Assembly: GCF_029853695.1 (NCBI RefSeq)
Contig: NZ_CP122537.1
Coordinates: 1,302,001 to 1,366,000, forward strand
DNA: 64,000 bases
Origin: Jannaschia sp. GRR-S6-38
GTDB lineage: Bacteria > Pseudomonadota > Alphaproteobacteria > Rhodobacterales > Rhodobacteraceae
Direction: 5' to 3'
Under the pieces are notes generated by a model that was not told the DNA's origin, did not search any database, and saw only the letters and a program-made list of their open reading frames with translations. The translations under genes and the position numbers were made by a program. Positions within the stretch are counted from its first letter, which is position 1, and each line of letters opens with the position of its first letter. This document shows positions 20,508 through 29,996 of this stretch, one piece after another.

Positions 20508-21701
20508 ATGGCCAACAAGACCGACGACCGGGGCGGCAGCGCCTGGCTGTGGTTCCTGGCCGGGTTGGTGGTGCTGGGCCTCGGCGGCGCGGGCTACTGG
20601 TGGCTGTCGCGCCCCGCCCCCGCGCAGGAGACGCAGCCGCCCCCGCCTCCGCTGATCGAGGCCGCCACCGTCGAAGACGCGACGCGCTTCGCCGTGCGCC
20701 AGACCGCCTTCCTGCGACCCAAGGGCGAGGTGCCCGTCGCCCCCGAGATCACCGCCCGCATCACCGAGGTCGCGCCCGAATTCGACGCCGGCCGCCGCGT
20801 GGCCGAGGGGACGGTGCTGATCCGGCTCGATCCCACGCGGATCAAAGCCGAGCGCGCCGCCGCCCGGGCCCGCGTGGCCGAGGCCCGCGCCGCCGTCACC
20901 GAGGCCCGGATCGAAGCCGAGCGCCAGCGCGAGCTCGAGGAGCGCGGCGTCGTCGCCGAGGCGGTACTGCAGGCCACGCTGGTCGCGCTCGCCTCCGCCG
21001 AGGCCGCGCTCGAGACCGCGCGCGCCGATGCCGCGCTGGCCGCCGACAGGCTTCGCGACACCGAGATCCGCGCCCCGTTCGAGGCCCTCGTGGTCGCCGC
21101 CGATGCCGATCCCGGCGACCTCGCCCCCGCCGGGCAGCCGGTGGGCGTCCTGGCTCCTTGGGACGCGGCGGAGGCGGAGCTGGGGCTCGTGCCCAACGAC
21201 CTGCCCCTCCTGCCCGAACTCGACGCGCTGCGCGGCGCGCTGGTGCGCGTGCTCTCCGACGGGCCGGCCGGCATCGGGGTCGAGCGGCCCATCGCCGAAG
21301 GCACCGTCACCGCCATCGGGCCGCAGATCCTCGACGGCACGCGCACCCTGCCGCTGATCGTGACGATCCCCGACCCCTTCGCCCCCGGCGCCGACGCGCC
21401 GCCCGGGGCGCGGCCTCTGAGGCTGGGCGAGCTTCTGACCCTCGAGATGCCGGTCGAGATCGAGGGCGCGGGCGCCGTGGCTCTGCCCGCCCGCGCGCTC
21501 AAGCCCGGCGGCATCGTCTGGCGCATCGCCGACGGCGCGCTAGAGGCGACCCGGCCCGAGCTTCTGCGCCGCGAGACCGTGGCCGAAGGCGAGCGCGTGA
21601 TCCTGCGCGCCGGGCCCCTGCAACCCGGCGACCGCGTTCTCCTGAGCGAGCTTCCCGAGGCGGCGGAGGGGCAGGCGGTGCGCCTGCCCGACGGCGGATG
21701 A
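20508..21701 (+). CDS. RND efflux periplasmic adaptor (HlyD/MFP family)
   Basis: 397 residues. An N-terminal membrane anchor (WLWFLAGLVVLGLGGAGYWW, residues ~12-31) precedes the biotinyl-lipoyl-like half motifs, a long Ala/Arg/Glu alpha-hairpin (residues ~100-175) and the beta-barrel and membrane-proximal domains. This is the adaptor that links an inner-membrane RND pump to an outer-membrane channel. The start at 20508 fits the anchor position. The stop overlaps the permease ATG (ATGA). No outer-membrane TolC-type gene is in the window, so a chromosomal TolC elsewhere is presumably used. Confidence 0.85.
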   Translation: MANKTDDRGGSAWLWFLAGLVVLGLGGAGYWWLSRPAPAQETQPPPPPLIEAATVEDATRFAVRQTAFLRPKGEVPVAPEITARITEVAPEFDAGRRVAEGTVLIRLDPTRIKAERAAARARVAEARAAVTEARIEAERQRELEERGVVAEAVLQATLVALASAEAALETARADAALAADRLRDTEIRAPFEALVVAADADPGDLAPAGQPVGVLAPWDAAEAELGLVPNDLPLLPELDALRGALVRVLSDGPAGIGVERPIAEGTVTAIGPQILDGTRTLPLIVTIPDPFAPGADAPPGARPLRLGELLTLEMPVEIEGAGAVALPARALKPGGIVWRIADGALEATRPELLRRETVAEGERVILRAGPLQPGDRVLLSELPEAAEGQAVRLPDGG

Positions 21702-24700
21702 CCGGCCTCATCCGCTGGTTCCTGACGAACGCCGTCGCCGCCAACCTGCTGATGGCCGCGCTGATCGCCAGCGGGCTGGCCGCCATGGCCACGCTGACCG
21801 TCCGCACCTTCCCCGAGATCGCCACCCAGGCCATCGCGGTCAACGTCGCCTATCCCGGCGCCACGCCCTCCGAGGTCGCCGACGCCATCCTCACCCCGAT
21901 CGAGGAACGGCTGCAGGGGCTCGAAGGCGTTCGCAAGCTGTCCTCCACCGCCACGTCCAATATCGGCACCGTGACGGCCGAGTTGACGCGCGGCGCGGAT
22001 CTAAGTGCCGTGAAGGACGATATCGAGACCGAAATCGCCCGCATCACCACCTTCCCCGCCGCCGCCGAGCAACCCCGCGTGACCGAGGTCGAGCCGAACG
22101 AACTCGCGGTGCAGATCGCGCTGCACGGGCCCGTCGACGACCTGGCGCTCAAGGCGCTGGCCGAGCGCGCCCGCGACGGGCTGACGGCGCTGCCCGATGT
22201 GAGCCAGGTCGACATCCTCGGCACCCGCACCGACATCGTCGAGATCGCGATCTCGCGCGACCGGCTGCGCCAGTACGGGCTGGGCCTGACTCAGCTCGGG
22301 GCGCTGATTTCCGCGCAGGTGCAGGACCTGTCCGGGGGCACCATCGACACCGGCACGCGCGACATCCAGCTGCGCACCGTGGGCGAGGCGCAGACCGCGG
22401 CCGAACTGCGCGCCAAGGTGCTCTTCACCGACCCGTCCGGCGCGCGGGTCCGGCTGGGCGACATCGCCACGATCACCGAAGGCCTGGCCGAGACCGATAT
22501 CGTCGCCCGCGTGAACGGGCGGCCCGCGGCCTTCCTGTCGATCAACCGCGCGGGCGGCGAGCAGGTCCTGACCGTGGCCGACGCCGCCACCGTCTATCTC
22601 GAGGAGGAGCTGCGCCCGACCCTGCCCCCCGGCGTCACCGCCGAGATCTGGCGCGACGAGGCCGACAGCCTGCGCGGCCGCATCAGCCTTCTGGCCAAGA
22701 ACGCCGCCATCGGCATTGCGCTTGTGCTGGGCCTGCTCACGCTGTTTCTGGACCTGCGCGTGGCCTTCTGGGTGGCGACCGGCGTCGCGGTGACCTTCGT
22801 CGGCGCCTTCGCCCTGATGCTGGCCTTCGGCACGACCATCAACCAGCTCTCGCTCTTCGGCTTCATCCTTGCGCTCGGGATCGTGGTCGACGACGCCATC
22901 GTCGTGGGCGAGCGCACCTTCGCCGAGCTCGAGGACGGCGAGGGCTCGCCCGAGGGCGCGGCCAAGCGCGCGGTGCTGCGCGTCTGGCGGCCGGTGCTCT
23001 TCTCGGTGACCACCTCGATCGCGGCCTTCGTGCCGCTGCTGTTCCTGCCCGGCTCGTCGGGCAGCTTCATCGCGCCGGTCGCGGCGGTGGTGATCTACCT
23101 TCTCGTCATCTCGATGGTGGAAAGCTTCCTGATCCTGCCGCGCCACCTGTCGCATATCCGCCTGACCGATCCGCGCCGCTACTCGCCACGCCGCGCGACC
23201 GAATGGCTGCGCCGCAAGGTCGATCGCGGGTTCTCCTGGTTCACCGCCCGCGTCGTGCGGCCCCTCGTGCGCGGCGCGGTCTTCCACCCGGTCTTCACCA
23301 TCGCCTCCTGCCTCGCGGTCGCCGCGCTGGCGATCGGGCTGATCGCGGGCGGCACCGTGCGCTTCGTCTTCTTCCCGGCCATCGCCGGCAATTTCGTCAC
23401 CGCCGAGCTGTCGATGCCCGAAGGCACCTCCGCCGCCGAGACCGCGCGCCGCGCCACCCAGTTCGTCGAGGCCGCCGAGGCCGCCGCCGCGGCCATCGGC
23501 GAGGACGGGCTGTTGCGCGGCACCTCGGTCCAGATCGGTTTCGCCACCCAGGGCGGGCCGGGCGGGGGCGGCGGCGTGGCCCCCGGCAGCGTCGCGACCA
23601 TCGCCGCGCGGCTGAAGGACGGCGCCACGCGGCAGACGACGGCGCGCGACTTCCGCGACCGCTGGCGCGAGGCCGTGGGCGAGGTGCCCGGCGCGCGCGA
23701 GGTGGTCTTCTCCGCATCGACCGTCTCGATCGGGGCGCCGATCTCGCTCGAGGTGGCCGCCCGCGACGAGGCCCGCCGCGACGAGGCCGTCGCGCGCATC
23801 CGCAGCGCGCTTGCGGGACGCGACGGCGTGTTCGACCTGCGCGACGACCGCTTTTCGTCCTCGCGCGAGGTCGCCGTTTCGCTGAAGCCGGCCGCCCGCG
23901 CCTACGGCGTCAGCCAGGCCGATCTGGCGCGGGAGCTGCGCGCAGCGGTCTACGGCGCGGTGATCGACCAGTTCGCCCGCTCGCGCGAGGAGGTCGATAT
24001 CCGACTGCGCCTGCCCGGCGAGCAGCGCGACTCGATCGCCGACCTCTCCGAGCTGCGCATCCCGACCGCGTCGGGCGGGCTGGTGCCGCTGTCGCTGCTG
24101 GCGGATCTCGAATTCCGCCCGGCCCCGACCGAGATCACCCGCGTCGACGGCCGCCGCATCGCCGTGATCGAGGCCGATACCGACCAATCCGTCACCACCG
24201 GCGGGGCCGAGACCGCCTGGGTGCTGCAGAACGTCGTCCCCGAGATCGAGCGCGACCTGCCCGGCGTCTCGGTCGCCACCGGCGGCGAGCAGGAGGAGGC
24301 GGGCCGCTTCGGCCCCGCGCTCGCCTTCAACTTCTCGCTCGCGCTCTTCGCGATCTACGCCACGCTATCGCTGGCCTTCGGCAGCTACCTGCGGCCGCTG
24401 ATCGTGCTGGGGATCGTGCCCTTCGGCCTGGTCGGCGCGATCTTCGGCCATGCCGCGCTGGGCCTGAACCTGACGCTCCTGTCGATGTTCGGCGTGGTCG
24501 GGCTCGCCGGCGTGATCGTGAACGACGCGCTGCTGATCGTCGACTACATCATGGAGGCCGAGGACGACGGCCAAGACCCGATGGACGCCATCGCCGATGC
24601 CACGCTCGGGCGATTCCGCCCGGTGATCCTGACGACGCTGACCACCGTGCTGGGGATCACGCCGCTGATCCTCGAGACCTCGGTGCAGGCGCAGTTCCTG

Positions 24701-24832
24701 ATCCCCACGGCCGTGTCGCTGGGCTTCGGCGTGGCCTTCGTCTCGGTGCTGCAGATGGTGCTGGTGCCGGCCTATGCCTCGCTCTACGCCCGTGCCCGCC
24801 GGCGCATCCGGGGCGAGGCGCAGCCGGCCTGA
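21698..24832 (+). CDS. RND-family efflux permease
   Basis: 1044-residue inner-membrane RND transporter (12 membrane helices, two large periplasmic loops). The N-terminus LIRWFLTNAVAANLLMAALI and FPEIATQAIAVNVAYPGA are typical of the AcrB/MdtB superfamily branch with 'NAVAANLLM'. Proton-relay acidic residues lie in the helix ILALGIVVDDAIVVGE (near residue 400). FGVVGLAGVIVNDALLIVDY is the matching second-half helix near 940. It probably uses the proton gradient to export hydrophobic compounds. The substrate is unpredictable. No regulator is adjacent. ATGA overlap with the adaptor. Confidence 0.88.
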   Translation: MTGLIRWFLTNAVAANLLMAALIASGLAAMATLTVRTFPEIATQAIAVNVAYPGATPSEVADAILTPIEERLQGLEGVRKLSSTATSNIGTVTAELTRGADLSAVKDDIETEIARITTFPAAAEQPRVTEVEPNELAVQIALHGPVDDLALKALAERARDGLTALPDVSQVDILGTRTDIVEIAISRDRLRQYGLGLTQLGALISAQVQDLSGGTIDTGTRDIQLRTVGEAQTAAELRAKVLFTDPSGARVRLGDIATITEGLAETDIVARVNGRPAAFLSINRAGGEQVLTVADAATVYLEEELRPTLPPGVTAEIWRDEADSLRGRISLLAKNAAIGIALVLGLLTLFLDLRVAFWVATGVAVTFVGAFALMLAFGTTINQLSLFGFILALGIVVDDAIVVGERTFAELEDGEGSPEGAAKRAVLRVWRPVLFSVTTSIAAFVPLLFLPGSSGSFIAPVAAVVIYLLVISMVESFLILPRHLSHIRLTDPRRYSPRRATEWLRRKVDRGFSWFTARVVRPLVRGAVFHPVFTIASCLAVAALAIGLIAGGTVRFVFFPAIAGNFVTAELSMPEGTSAAETARRATQFVEAAEAAAAAIGEDGLLRGTSVQIGFATQGGPGGGGGVAPGSVATIAARLKDGATRQTTARDFRDRWREAVGEVPGAREVVFSASTVSIGAPISLEVAARDEARRDEAVARIRSALAGRDGVFDLRDDRFSSSREVAVSLKPAARAYGVSQADLARELRAAVYGAVIDQFARSREEVDIRLRLPGEQRDSIADLSELRIPTASGGLVPLSLLADLEFRPAPTEITRVDGRRIAVIEADTDQSVTTGGAETAWVLQNVVPEIERDLPGVSVATGGEQEEAGRFGPALAFNFSLALFAIYATLSLAFGSYLRPLIVLGIVPFGLVGAIFGHAALGLNLTLLSMFGVVGLAGVIVNDALLIVDYIMEAEDDGQDPMDAIADATLGRFRPVILTTLTTVLGITPLILETSVQAQFLIPTAVSLGFGVAFVSVLQMVLVPAYASLYARARRRIRGEAQPA

Positions 24833-24932
24833 CGGCCATTCTCGCGCATAGCCGTCAAATCCTTCAGCGTTTTCGCGCCTAGCCGGGGAAATCCCGCCGC
24901 GCGATGCTGCCGCGAACCGCCGAGGACGCCCC

Positions 24933-25757
24933 ATGCCCGATTATTTCGCCCCAAGCGGCGGCCACCCGCCCCAGACCGACCTGCTGACCGGCCGCGCGGT
25001 CTTCACCGAGGCCTATGCCGTGATCCCGCAGGGCACGATGCGCGACATCACCACCTCGGCCTTGCCGCATTGGGACGCCACCCGCCTTTGGGTGATCGCC
25101 CGGCCGATGACCGGCTTCGCCGAGACCTTCAGCCATTACGTGATGGAGGTGCAGCCCGGCGGCGGCTCGGACGCGACCGAACCCGACGCCGGGGCCCAAG
25201 GCGCGCTCTTCGTCACCGAGGGCCGGGTCGCGCTGACCATCGACGGCGCCGCGCATGCGCTGGAACCCGGTGGCTACGCCTATGTCCCGCCTGGCGCCGC
25301 CTGGACCCTGCGCGCGGAGGGCGACGCGCCCGCCCGCTTCCACTGGATCCGCAAGGCGTGGGAGGCCGCGCCTGGGCTCGACCCGCCCGACCCCATCATC
25401 ACCTCCGACGCGGCGACCCCGCCCATGCCCATGCCGGGCACCGAGGGGCGCTGGGCCACCACGCGTTTCGCCGATCCCGCCGACCTGCGTCACGACATGC
25501 ATGTCACCATCGTCACCCTGCAGCCCGGCGCGGTCATCCCCTTCCTGGAGACGCACGTGATGGAGCACGGGCTCTACGTGCTGGAGGGCAAGGCGGTCTA
25601 CCGACTCAACCGCGACTGGGTCGAGGTCGAAGCCGGCGACTACATGTGGCTGCGCGCCTTCTGCCCGCAGGCCTGCTACGCCGGCGGGCCGGGCCCGTTC
25701 CGCTACCTGCTCTACAAGGACGTCAACCGCCACGCGCCGCTGAACCTGCGGCGCTAG
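24933..25757 (+). CDS. allE: (S)-ureidoglycine aminohydrolase (bicupin)
   Basis: 274-residue double-cupin enzyme that converts (S)-ureidoglycine to (S)-ureidoglycolate plus ammonia in the allantoin/allantoate pathway. The N-terminal cupin holds HYVMEVQPGGGS and FVTEGRVALTID. The C-terminal cupin has the Mn-binding set PFLETHVMEHGLYVLEGKA (His and Glu residues) and the family tail FCPQACYAGGPGPFRYLLYK. The length and the bicupin arrangement match the ureidoglycine aminohydrolase family. It has its own upstream region and is convergent with the NCS2 permease. It feeds AllA. Confidence 0.85.
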   Translation: MPDYFAPSGGHPPQTDLLTGRAVFTEAYAVIPQGTMRDITTSALPHWDATRLWVIARPMTGFAETFSHYVMEVQPGGGSDATEPDAGAQGALFVTEGRVALTIDGAAHALEPGGYAYVPPGAAWTLRAEGDAPARFHWIRKAWEAAPGLDPPDPIITSDAATPPMPMPGTEGRWATTRFADPADLRHDMHVTIVTLQPGAVIPFLETHVMEHGLYVLEGKAVYRLNRDWVEVEAGDYMWLRAFCPQACYAGGPGPFRYLLYKDVNRHAPLNLRR

Positions 25758-25764
25758 GGTCCGG

Positions 25765-25896
25765 GCCAGCGCCGGTCCGGGGATCGGCGCAAAAACGACG
25801 AAGCAGTACGCTTTATGGCGGCAACATCCGAATAACCCAGCCGCTGCGCGCCACGGCAGTCAGAGCGCCGGTCCGCGGGTCCGGACCGGCGCTGGC
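25765..25896. repeat. Inverted-repeat element with strong internal hairpin between allE and the purine permease
   Basis: A perfect 16-base inverted repeat (GCCAGCGCCGGTCCGG at 25765-25780 and its complement at 25881-25896) brackets ~100 bases with a lower-GC core (gcaaaaacgacgaag). Inside, AGCGCCGGTCCG-CGGGTC-CGGACCGGCGCT (25864-25893) is a perfect 12-bp stem that reuses the right arm, so two alternative foldings exist. It sits in the 250-base gap of a convergent gene pair, where it can serve as bidirectional terminator. No T tract and no gene are seen in the rest of the gap. Confidence 0.7.
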
Positions 25897-26007
25897 ACGG
25901 CGGGCCTGACGGCCCTCGACTCCGTGCCGCCCCTGAGGGTGACCCCCACCTCGGAAGCAAGAAGGGGCGACCCGCAGGCCGCCCCTCCCCTCCCCGCATC
26001 CGCGCCT

Positions 26008-27462
26008 TCAGTGGCGCGGCGTCTCCAGCGGCACGCCCTCGGGCGACTTGCCCCAGCTCTCCTTGCCCGACAGGCCGCCCGCGACCGGGTCGGTCGCCTC
26101 CTCGGCCAGGTCTTCGGGCAGAACCAGGTTCAGCACGATCGCGATGAAGGCCGCGGGCAGCAGGCCCGAGACCATCAGCACCCGCGCCGAGTCGGGCAGG
26201 TACTGCACCGCGTCGGGCTCGAGCTGCAGGCCCAGCCCGACCGACAGCGCCACCGCGAAGATCACCATGTTGCGGCGGTTCCAGTTCACGTCCGACAGCA
26301 TCGAGATGCCCGCCGCGACCACCATGCCGAACATCACGATCACGCCGCCGCCCAGCACCTCGATGGGCACGGTGCGGATCACCCCGCCCACCTTCGGGAC
26401 CAGCCCGCAGAGGATCAGGAAGACCGCGCCGCAGGTGACGACATGGCGGCTCATCACGCCGGTCATGGCGATCAGGCCCACATTCTGGCTGAAGGAGGTG
26501 TTGGGCAGCCCGCCGAACACGCCCGCCAGCGCCGTGCCCAGGCCGTCGGCATAGGTCGCGCCCTGGATCTCGCGGTCGGTGGCCTCGCGCCCCGCGCCAC
26601 CCTTGGCGATGCCCGACACGTCGCCCACCGTCTCGATGGCCGAGACGAAGGCCATCAGGCAGAAACCCAGCACCGCCGCGACCGAGAACTCGAACCCGTA
26701 TTTGAACGGCTGCGGCAGCGCGAAGGCGGCCGAGCGTTCCCAGGAGCCGGTGATCGCGTCGAGGGGCAGCATCCCCACCGCGATCGCGTAGACATAACCC
26801 GCGATCAGCCCGATCAGCACCGCCGAGACGGCCAGCATCCCGCGCGTGAAGAACTTCAGCGCCAGCGTCACCACGATCACCACCAGCGCCGCCGACCAGT
26901 TCAGGAGCGAGCCGTATTCCGGCGTCCCGATCGCCGGGACCCCGCCCGCCGCGTATTGGATGCCGACCCGCACCAGCGCCAGGCCGATCATCGTCACCAC
27001 GAGGCCTGTGACCAGCGGCGGCAGGGCGAAACGGATCTTCCCGATGAAGAGACCGATCGCGGCATGGAACAGGCCGCCGATCAGCACCCCGCCGAAGAGC
27101 GCCGCCAGCGCGTCGACGCCCCGGCCCGCCACCAGCGGGATCATGATCGGCAGAAAGGCGAAGCTCGTGCCCTGCACGATGGGAAGCGCCGCGCCGACCG
27201 GCCCGATCGTGATCGTCTGCAGCAGCGTGGCGACGCCCGCGAAGAGCATCGACATCTGGATGAGATACAGAAGCTCGGGGAAATCGGGCGAGTTCGAGCC
27301 GAAGCCGAAGCCCGCCGCGCCCGCCACGATGATCGCGGGCGTGACGTTCGAGACGAACATCGCCAGCACATGCTGGATGCCCAGCGGGATCGCCTTGTGA
27401 AGCGGCGGGGTGTAGTTCGGATCGCGCAGCTGCGCCGGCGTTCCGATGGATGTGTCTGCCAT
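26008..27462 (-). CDS. NCS2-family purine (uracil-xanthine type) permease
   Basis: 484-residue membrane protein of the nucleobase:cation symporter-2 (NAT) family with about 14 hydrophobic segments. GIQHVLAMFVSNVTPAIIV starts the first, and the NAT signature SQNVGLIAMTGVMSRHVV (Q-N-x-G-x4-T) lies near residue 325. The position downstream of puuE-allA within the purine cluster predicts uptake of xanthine, hypoxanthine or urate; which one cannot be told. The stop is convergent with allE. The gap of 54 bases to allA indicates one operon puuE-allA-permease. Confidence 0.88.
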   Translation of the reverse strand: MADTSIGTPAQLRDPNYTPPLHKAIPLGIQHVLAMFVSNVTPAIIVAGAAGFGFGSNSPDFPELLYLIQMSMLFAGVATLLQTITIGPVGAALPIVQGTSFAFLPIMIPLVAGRGVDALAALFGGVLIGGLFHAAIGLFIGKIRFALPPLVTGLVVTMIGLALVRVGIQYAAGGVPAIGTPEYGSLLNWSAALVVIVVTLALKFFTRGMLAVSAVLIGLIAGYVYAIAVGMLPLDAITGSWERSAAFALPQPFKYGFEFSVAAVLGFCLMAFVSAIETVGDVSGIAKGGAGREATDREIQGATYADGLGTALAGVFGGLPNTSFSQNVGLIAMTGVMSRHVVTCGAVFLILCGLVPKVGGVIRTVPIEVLGGGVIVMFGMVVAAGISMLSDVNWNRRNMVIFAVALSVGLGLQLEPDAVQYLPDSARVLMVSGLLPAAFIAIVLNLVLPEDLAEEATDPVAGGLSGKESWGKSPEGVPLETPRH

Positions 27463-27516
27463 GGTTTGTCCCTCTGTCTGACCTCGTCCCGGGCCCGCCC
27501 TCCCCGGCGGGCGCGT

Positions 27517-28005
27517 TCACGCGTCCGTCACCTCCCAGGGAGGGTCGAGCCGGTATTCCTCGAGATTCGCCCCCGACCCGATCCGGTCGATCACGGCGAA
27601 CAGGCCGGGCGCGTGCAGCGGGGTCAGCACCCCGTGCCAGGTGCCCCGGTGGAAGTTGATCGCCTGTCCCGGCGCGGCGCGGAAAGCGCGCGGATCGCCC
27701 GGTACGCCGCCCGCGTCGGGCGCGACGATCACCAGCCATTCCGCGCTGTGCATCGGCACGAAAGCCTGGCTGCCCTCGGGATGCCGCTCCAGCAGGTCCA
27801 GCCGGTAGGGCAGGCTGCGCGGCGCGGCGTCGAAGATCGACAGTCCCGCGCGCCCGTCCCCGAAATCGAGCCGCGCGCGGTTGTGGTAGCGCCCGCAGAG
27901 CCCCGCGTTGATGATCCGGTCCGGCGCACCCGCCGCTTCCAGCACGTCGCCGAAGGGGGCGAAGCCCTCCGCCGTCAGCGGCTGGACGGGCACGCGACGC
28001 GTCAC
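27517..28005 (-). CDS. allA: Ureidoglycolate lyase
   Basis: 162-residue cupin-fold enzyme that splits (S)-ureidoglycolate into glyoxylate and urea, the last purine-ring step. The family motifs are visible: FAPFGDVLEAAG, GRYHNRARLDF, MHSAEWLVIVAP and NFHRGTWHGVLTPL with the metal-binding and catalytic residues. It begins at a GTG overlapping the puuE stop (GTGA), so it is translationally coupled to allantoinase. The urea product can be used by the urease encoded at 13-20 kb, and the glyoxylate enters central metabolism. Confidence 0.92.
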   Translation of the reverse strand: MTRRVPVQPLTAEGFAPFGDVLEAAGAPDRIINAGLCGRYHNRARLDFGDGRAGLSIFDAAPRSLPYRLDLLERHPEGSQAFVPMHSAEWLVIVAPDAGGVPGDPRAFRAAPGQAINFHRGTWHGVLTPLHAPGLFAVIDRIGSGANLEEYRLDPPWEVTDA

Positions 28006-29399
28006 GGCAGCATCTCCGCCAGCCGGAGCCGCGCGATGCGCTCGACCTGGCGGCAGGCCTCGGCGAACTCGGTCTCGGTGTCCTGCGCCAGCCGCCGCTC
28101 CATCGCCGCCATGATCCCCGCCTTGTCGTGGTCGCGCACGGCGATGATGAAGGGAAAGCCGTGCCGCGCGACGTAATCGGCGTTCAGGCGCTCGAAGGCC
28201 GCCCGCTCCGCATCGGTCAGATGGTCGAGCCCGGCGCTCGCCTGCTCGGCGCTGCTCTCGGCCGTCAGCCGTCCCGCCGCGGCCAGCTTGCCGGCGAGGT
28301 CGGGATGCGCCGTCAGCACACCCAGCCGTTCGTCGCGGCCCGCCGTGCGGAACACCCGCGCCAGCGCGTTGTGCAGCCCGGCCGCGCTGTCATGCGCGGG
28401 CCCCAGCTCCAGCGCGTGGGCCCGCTCCGCGATCCAGGGCGAATGCTCGAACACCCCGCCGAACCGCGCGACGAAATCCGCGCGGTCCATGGCGCTAGGA
28501 CGCGCGCGCCGGACGGGAGGATGGGTCGCAGCCCAATGATCCGCGATCGCCGCGCGCGTGGCGAACCACACGCCCTCATGCCCGCGCACGTGGTCGAGGA
28601 ACCGCCGCAGCGCCTCCGCGCGGCCCGGCCGCCCCGCCAGCCGGCAATGAAGGCCGACCGACATCATCCGCCCGCCCTCGCGCCAGAGACAGTCGAAGCT
28701 GTCGCGCAGATAGGTCTCCCAGGAGGCGCCGTCCGGATGGCCCGCCTGGATCGCGAAGCGCATATCGTTGGCGTCCAGCGTGTAGGGCACGACCAGCTGG
28801 TCGCGCGCGCCGACTTCCAGCCAATAGGGCAGCTCGTCCGCATAGCTGTCGGCGAGATAGGCGAAGCGCCCCGTCTCGGCGGCCAGCCGCAGCGTGTTCA
28901 GGCTCGACCGGCCGCAATAGAAGCCCCGCGGCGGCGCGCCCGTCACCTCCGCGTGCAGCCGGATCGCTTCGGCGATGGCCGCGCGCTCCTCGGCCTCCGG
29001 CATGTCCTTGTGCTCGATCCATTTCAGACCGTGGCTCGCGATCTCCCAGCCCGCCTCCCGCATCGCCTCGACCTGCGCGGGGCCGCGCGCCAGCGCCGAG
29101 GCCACGCCGTAGACCGTGACCGGCAGGTCCGACAGCATCCGGTGCAGCCGCCAGAACCCGGCCCGCGCGCCGTATTCGTAAAGCGACTCCATGTTGGCAT
29201 GCCGCATCCCGGGCCAGGGCTGCGCGCCGGTGATCTCGGACAGGAACGCCTCCGAGGCCGGGTCGCCATGCAGGACGTTGTTCTCGCCCCCCTCCTCGTA
29301 GTTCAGCACGATCTGGACGGCGATGCGCGCGCCGCCGGGCCATTTCGGATCCGGGGGGACGGGGCCGTGGCCATGCATGTCGCGGGGATAGCGGTCCAT
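28002..29399 (-). CDS. puuE: Bifunctional allantoinase (PuuE) / OHCU decarboxylase (UraD) fusion
   Basis: 465 residues in two enzymes. Residues 1-~295 are the metal-independent PuuE allantoinase of polysaccharide-deacetylase fold ([48 protein letters not shown]). Residues ~304-465 are OHCU decarboxylase UraD ([24 protein letters not shown] with the catalytic His, [15 protein letters not shown]). Together they turn OHCU into (S)-allantoin and allantoin into allantoate. The linker ([14 protein letters not shown]) is continuous in frame, so this is a genuine fusion. The start at 29399 follows GAGAGGA. First gene of the puuE-allA-permease operon, divergent from uraH. Confidence 0.93.
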   Translation of the reverse strand: MDRYPRDMHGHGPVPPDPKWPGGARIAVQIVLNYEEGGENNVLHGDPASEAFLSEITGAQPWPGMRHANMESLYEYGARAGFWRLHRMLSDLPVTVYGVASALARGPAQVEAMREAGWEIASHGLKWIEHKDMPEAEERAAIAEAIRLHAEVTGAPPRGFYCGRSSLNTLRLAAETGRFAYLADSYADELPYWLEVGARDQLVVPYTLDANDMRFAIQAGHPDGASWETYLRDSFDCLWREGGRMMSVGLHCRLAGRPGRAEALRRFLDHVRGHEGVWFATRAAIADHWAATHPPVRRARPSAMDRADFVARFGGVFEHSPWIAERAHALELGPAHDSAAGLHNALARVFRTAGRDERLGVLTAHPDLAGKLAAAGRLTAESSAEQASAGLDHLTDAERAAFERLNADYVARHGFPFIIAVRDHDKAGIMAAMERRLAQDTETEFAEACRQVERIARLRLAEMLP

Positions 29400-29450
29400 T
29401 CGGGTCCTCTCGGGGTTGCACCACCATAGGGCGTCGGCGTCGCGCCGGCT

Positions 29451-29467
29451 TTCAAGAACGATTTGAA
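29451..29467. promoter_or_regulatory. 17-bp dyad motif between puuE and uraH (purine box 1)
   Basis: TTCAAGAACGATTTGAA, with TTCAA/TTGAA arms and a T-N11-A core, lies in the divergent puuE-uraH region. The same arrangement TTCA-N7-TTTGAA with identical total length recurs at 30904-30920 between the LysR gene and puuD. A LysR-type operator for purine catabolism is the simplest reading. Confidence 0.5.
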
Positions 29468-29545
29468 GCTCTGTCGGCATTTTTCGGCTTCCCGGCGAAG
29501 CCCCCGCCGCGCATCCTGATCCCCCGTACCGCCGGAGGACGCCGC

Positions 29546-29899
29546 ATGGCCGGATATTTGACCACCCATGTCCTCGACACCGCGCGGGGCTGCCCCGCCG
29601 CGGGGCTCGCGATCGACCTCTACCGGATCGCGGGCGAGACCCGCACCCATCTGCGCCGCCTCGAGACCAATGCCGACGGCCGCACCGACGGCCCGATCCT
29701 GCCCGAGGCCGAATTCGCGACCGGCACCTACGAGCTGGTCTTCCACGCGGGAGCCTATCTCGACGCATCGGGCACCCCGCCCGAGAGCCCGCGCTTCCTC
29801 GACACGGTGCCGATCCGCTTCGGCATGTCCGAGCCCGCGCATTACCACGTGCCGCTCCTGCTCAGCCCGTTCGGCTATTCGACCTATCGGGGGAGTTGA
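29546..29899 (+). CDS. uraH: 5-hydroxyisourate hydrolase
   Basis: 117-residue transthyretin-related protein that hydrolyses 5-hydroxyisourate to OHCU. It starts with [14 protein letters not shown] (catalytic His of the TTHVLD motif) and ends in the diagnostic YRGS tetrapeptide; the second catalytic His lies in [24 protein letters not shown] precedes the ATG by a normal distance. It is divergent from puuE-uraD, which encodes the next enzyme of the pathway. PuuD makes its substrate. Confidence 0.96.
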   Translation: MAGYLTTHVLDTARGCPAAGLAIDLYRIAGETRTHLRRLETNADGRTDGPILPEAEFATGTYELVFHAGAYLDASGTPPESPRFLDTVPIRFGMSEPAHYHVPLLLSPFGYSTYRGS

Positions 29900-29927
29900 G
29901 GGGCAACGTCCCGTCCGCCCTCATCTT

Positions 29928-29978
29928 GCGCGAAACAGCATCGGCCGAAGGCCGAGGCCGCGCATCGCCGGGCCGCCC
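29928..29978. repeat. Dispersed intergenic repeat, family A, copy 2
   Basis: Begins GCGCGAAACAGCATCGGCCG and ends CGCATCGCCGGGCCGCCC; nearly identical to 7127-7178. It fills the gap between the convergent uraH and LysR genes and contains the GGCC-GAA-GGCC hairpin. Confidence 0.65.
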
Positions 29979-29996
29979 GCCGGTGCGCGCGACGCC

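Noticed and set aside
25765..25896. Integron attC site.
   Set aside because: The core-site consensus (GTTRRRY / RYYYAAC) is missing and there is no integrase or cassette array.
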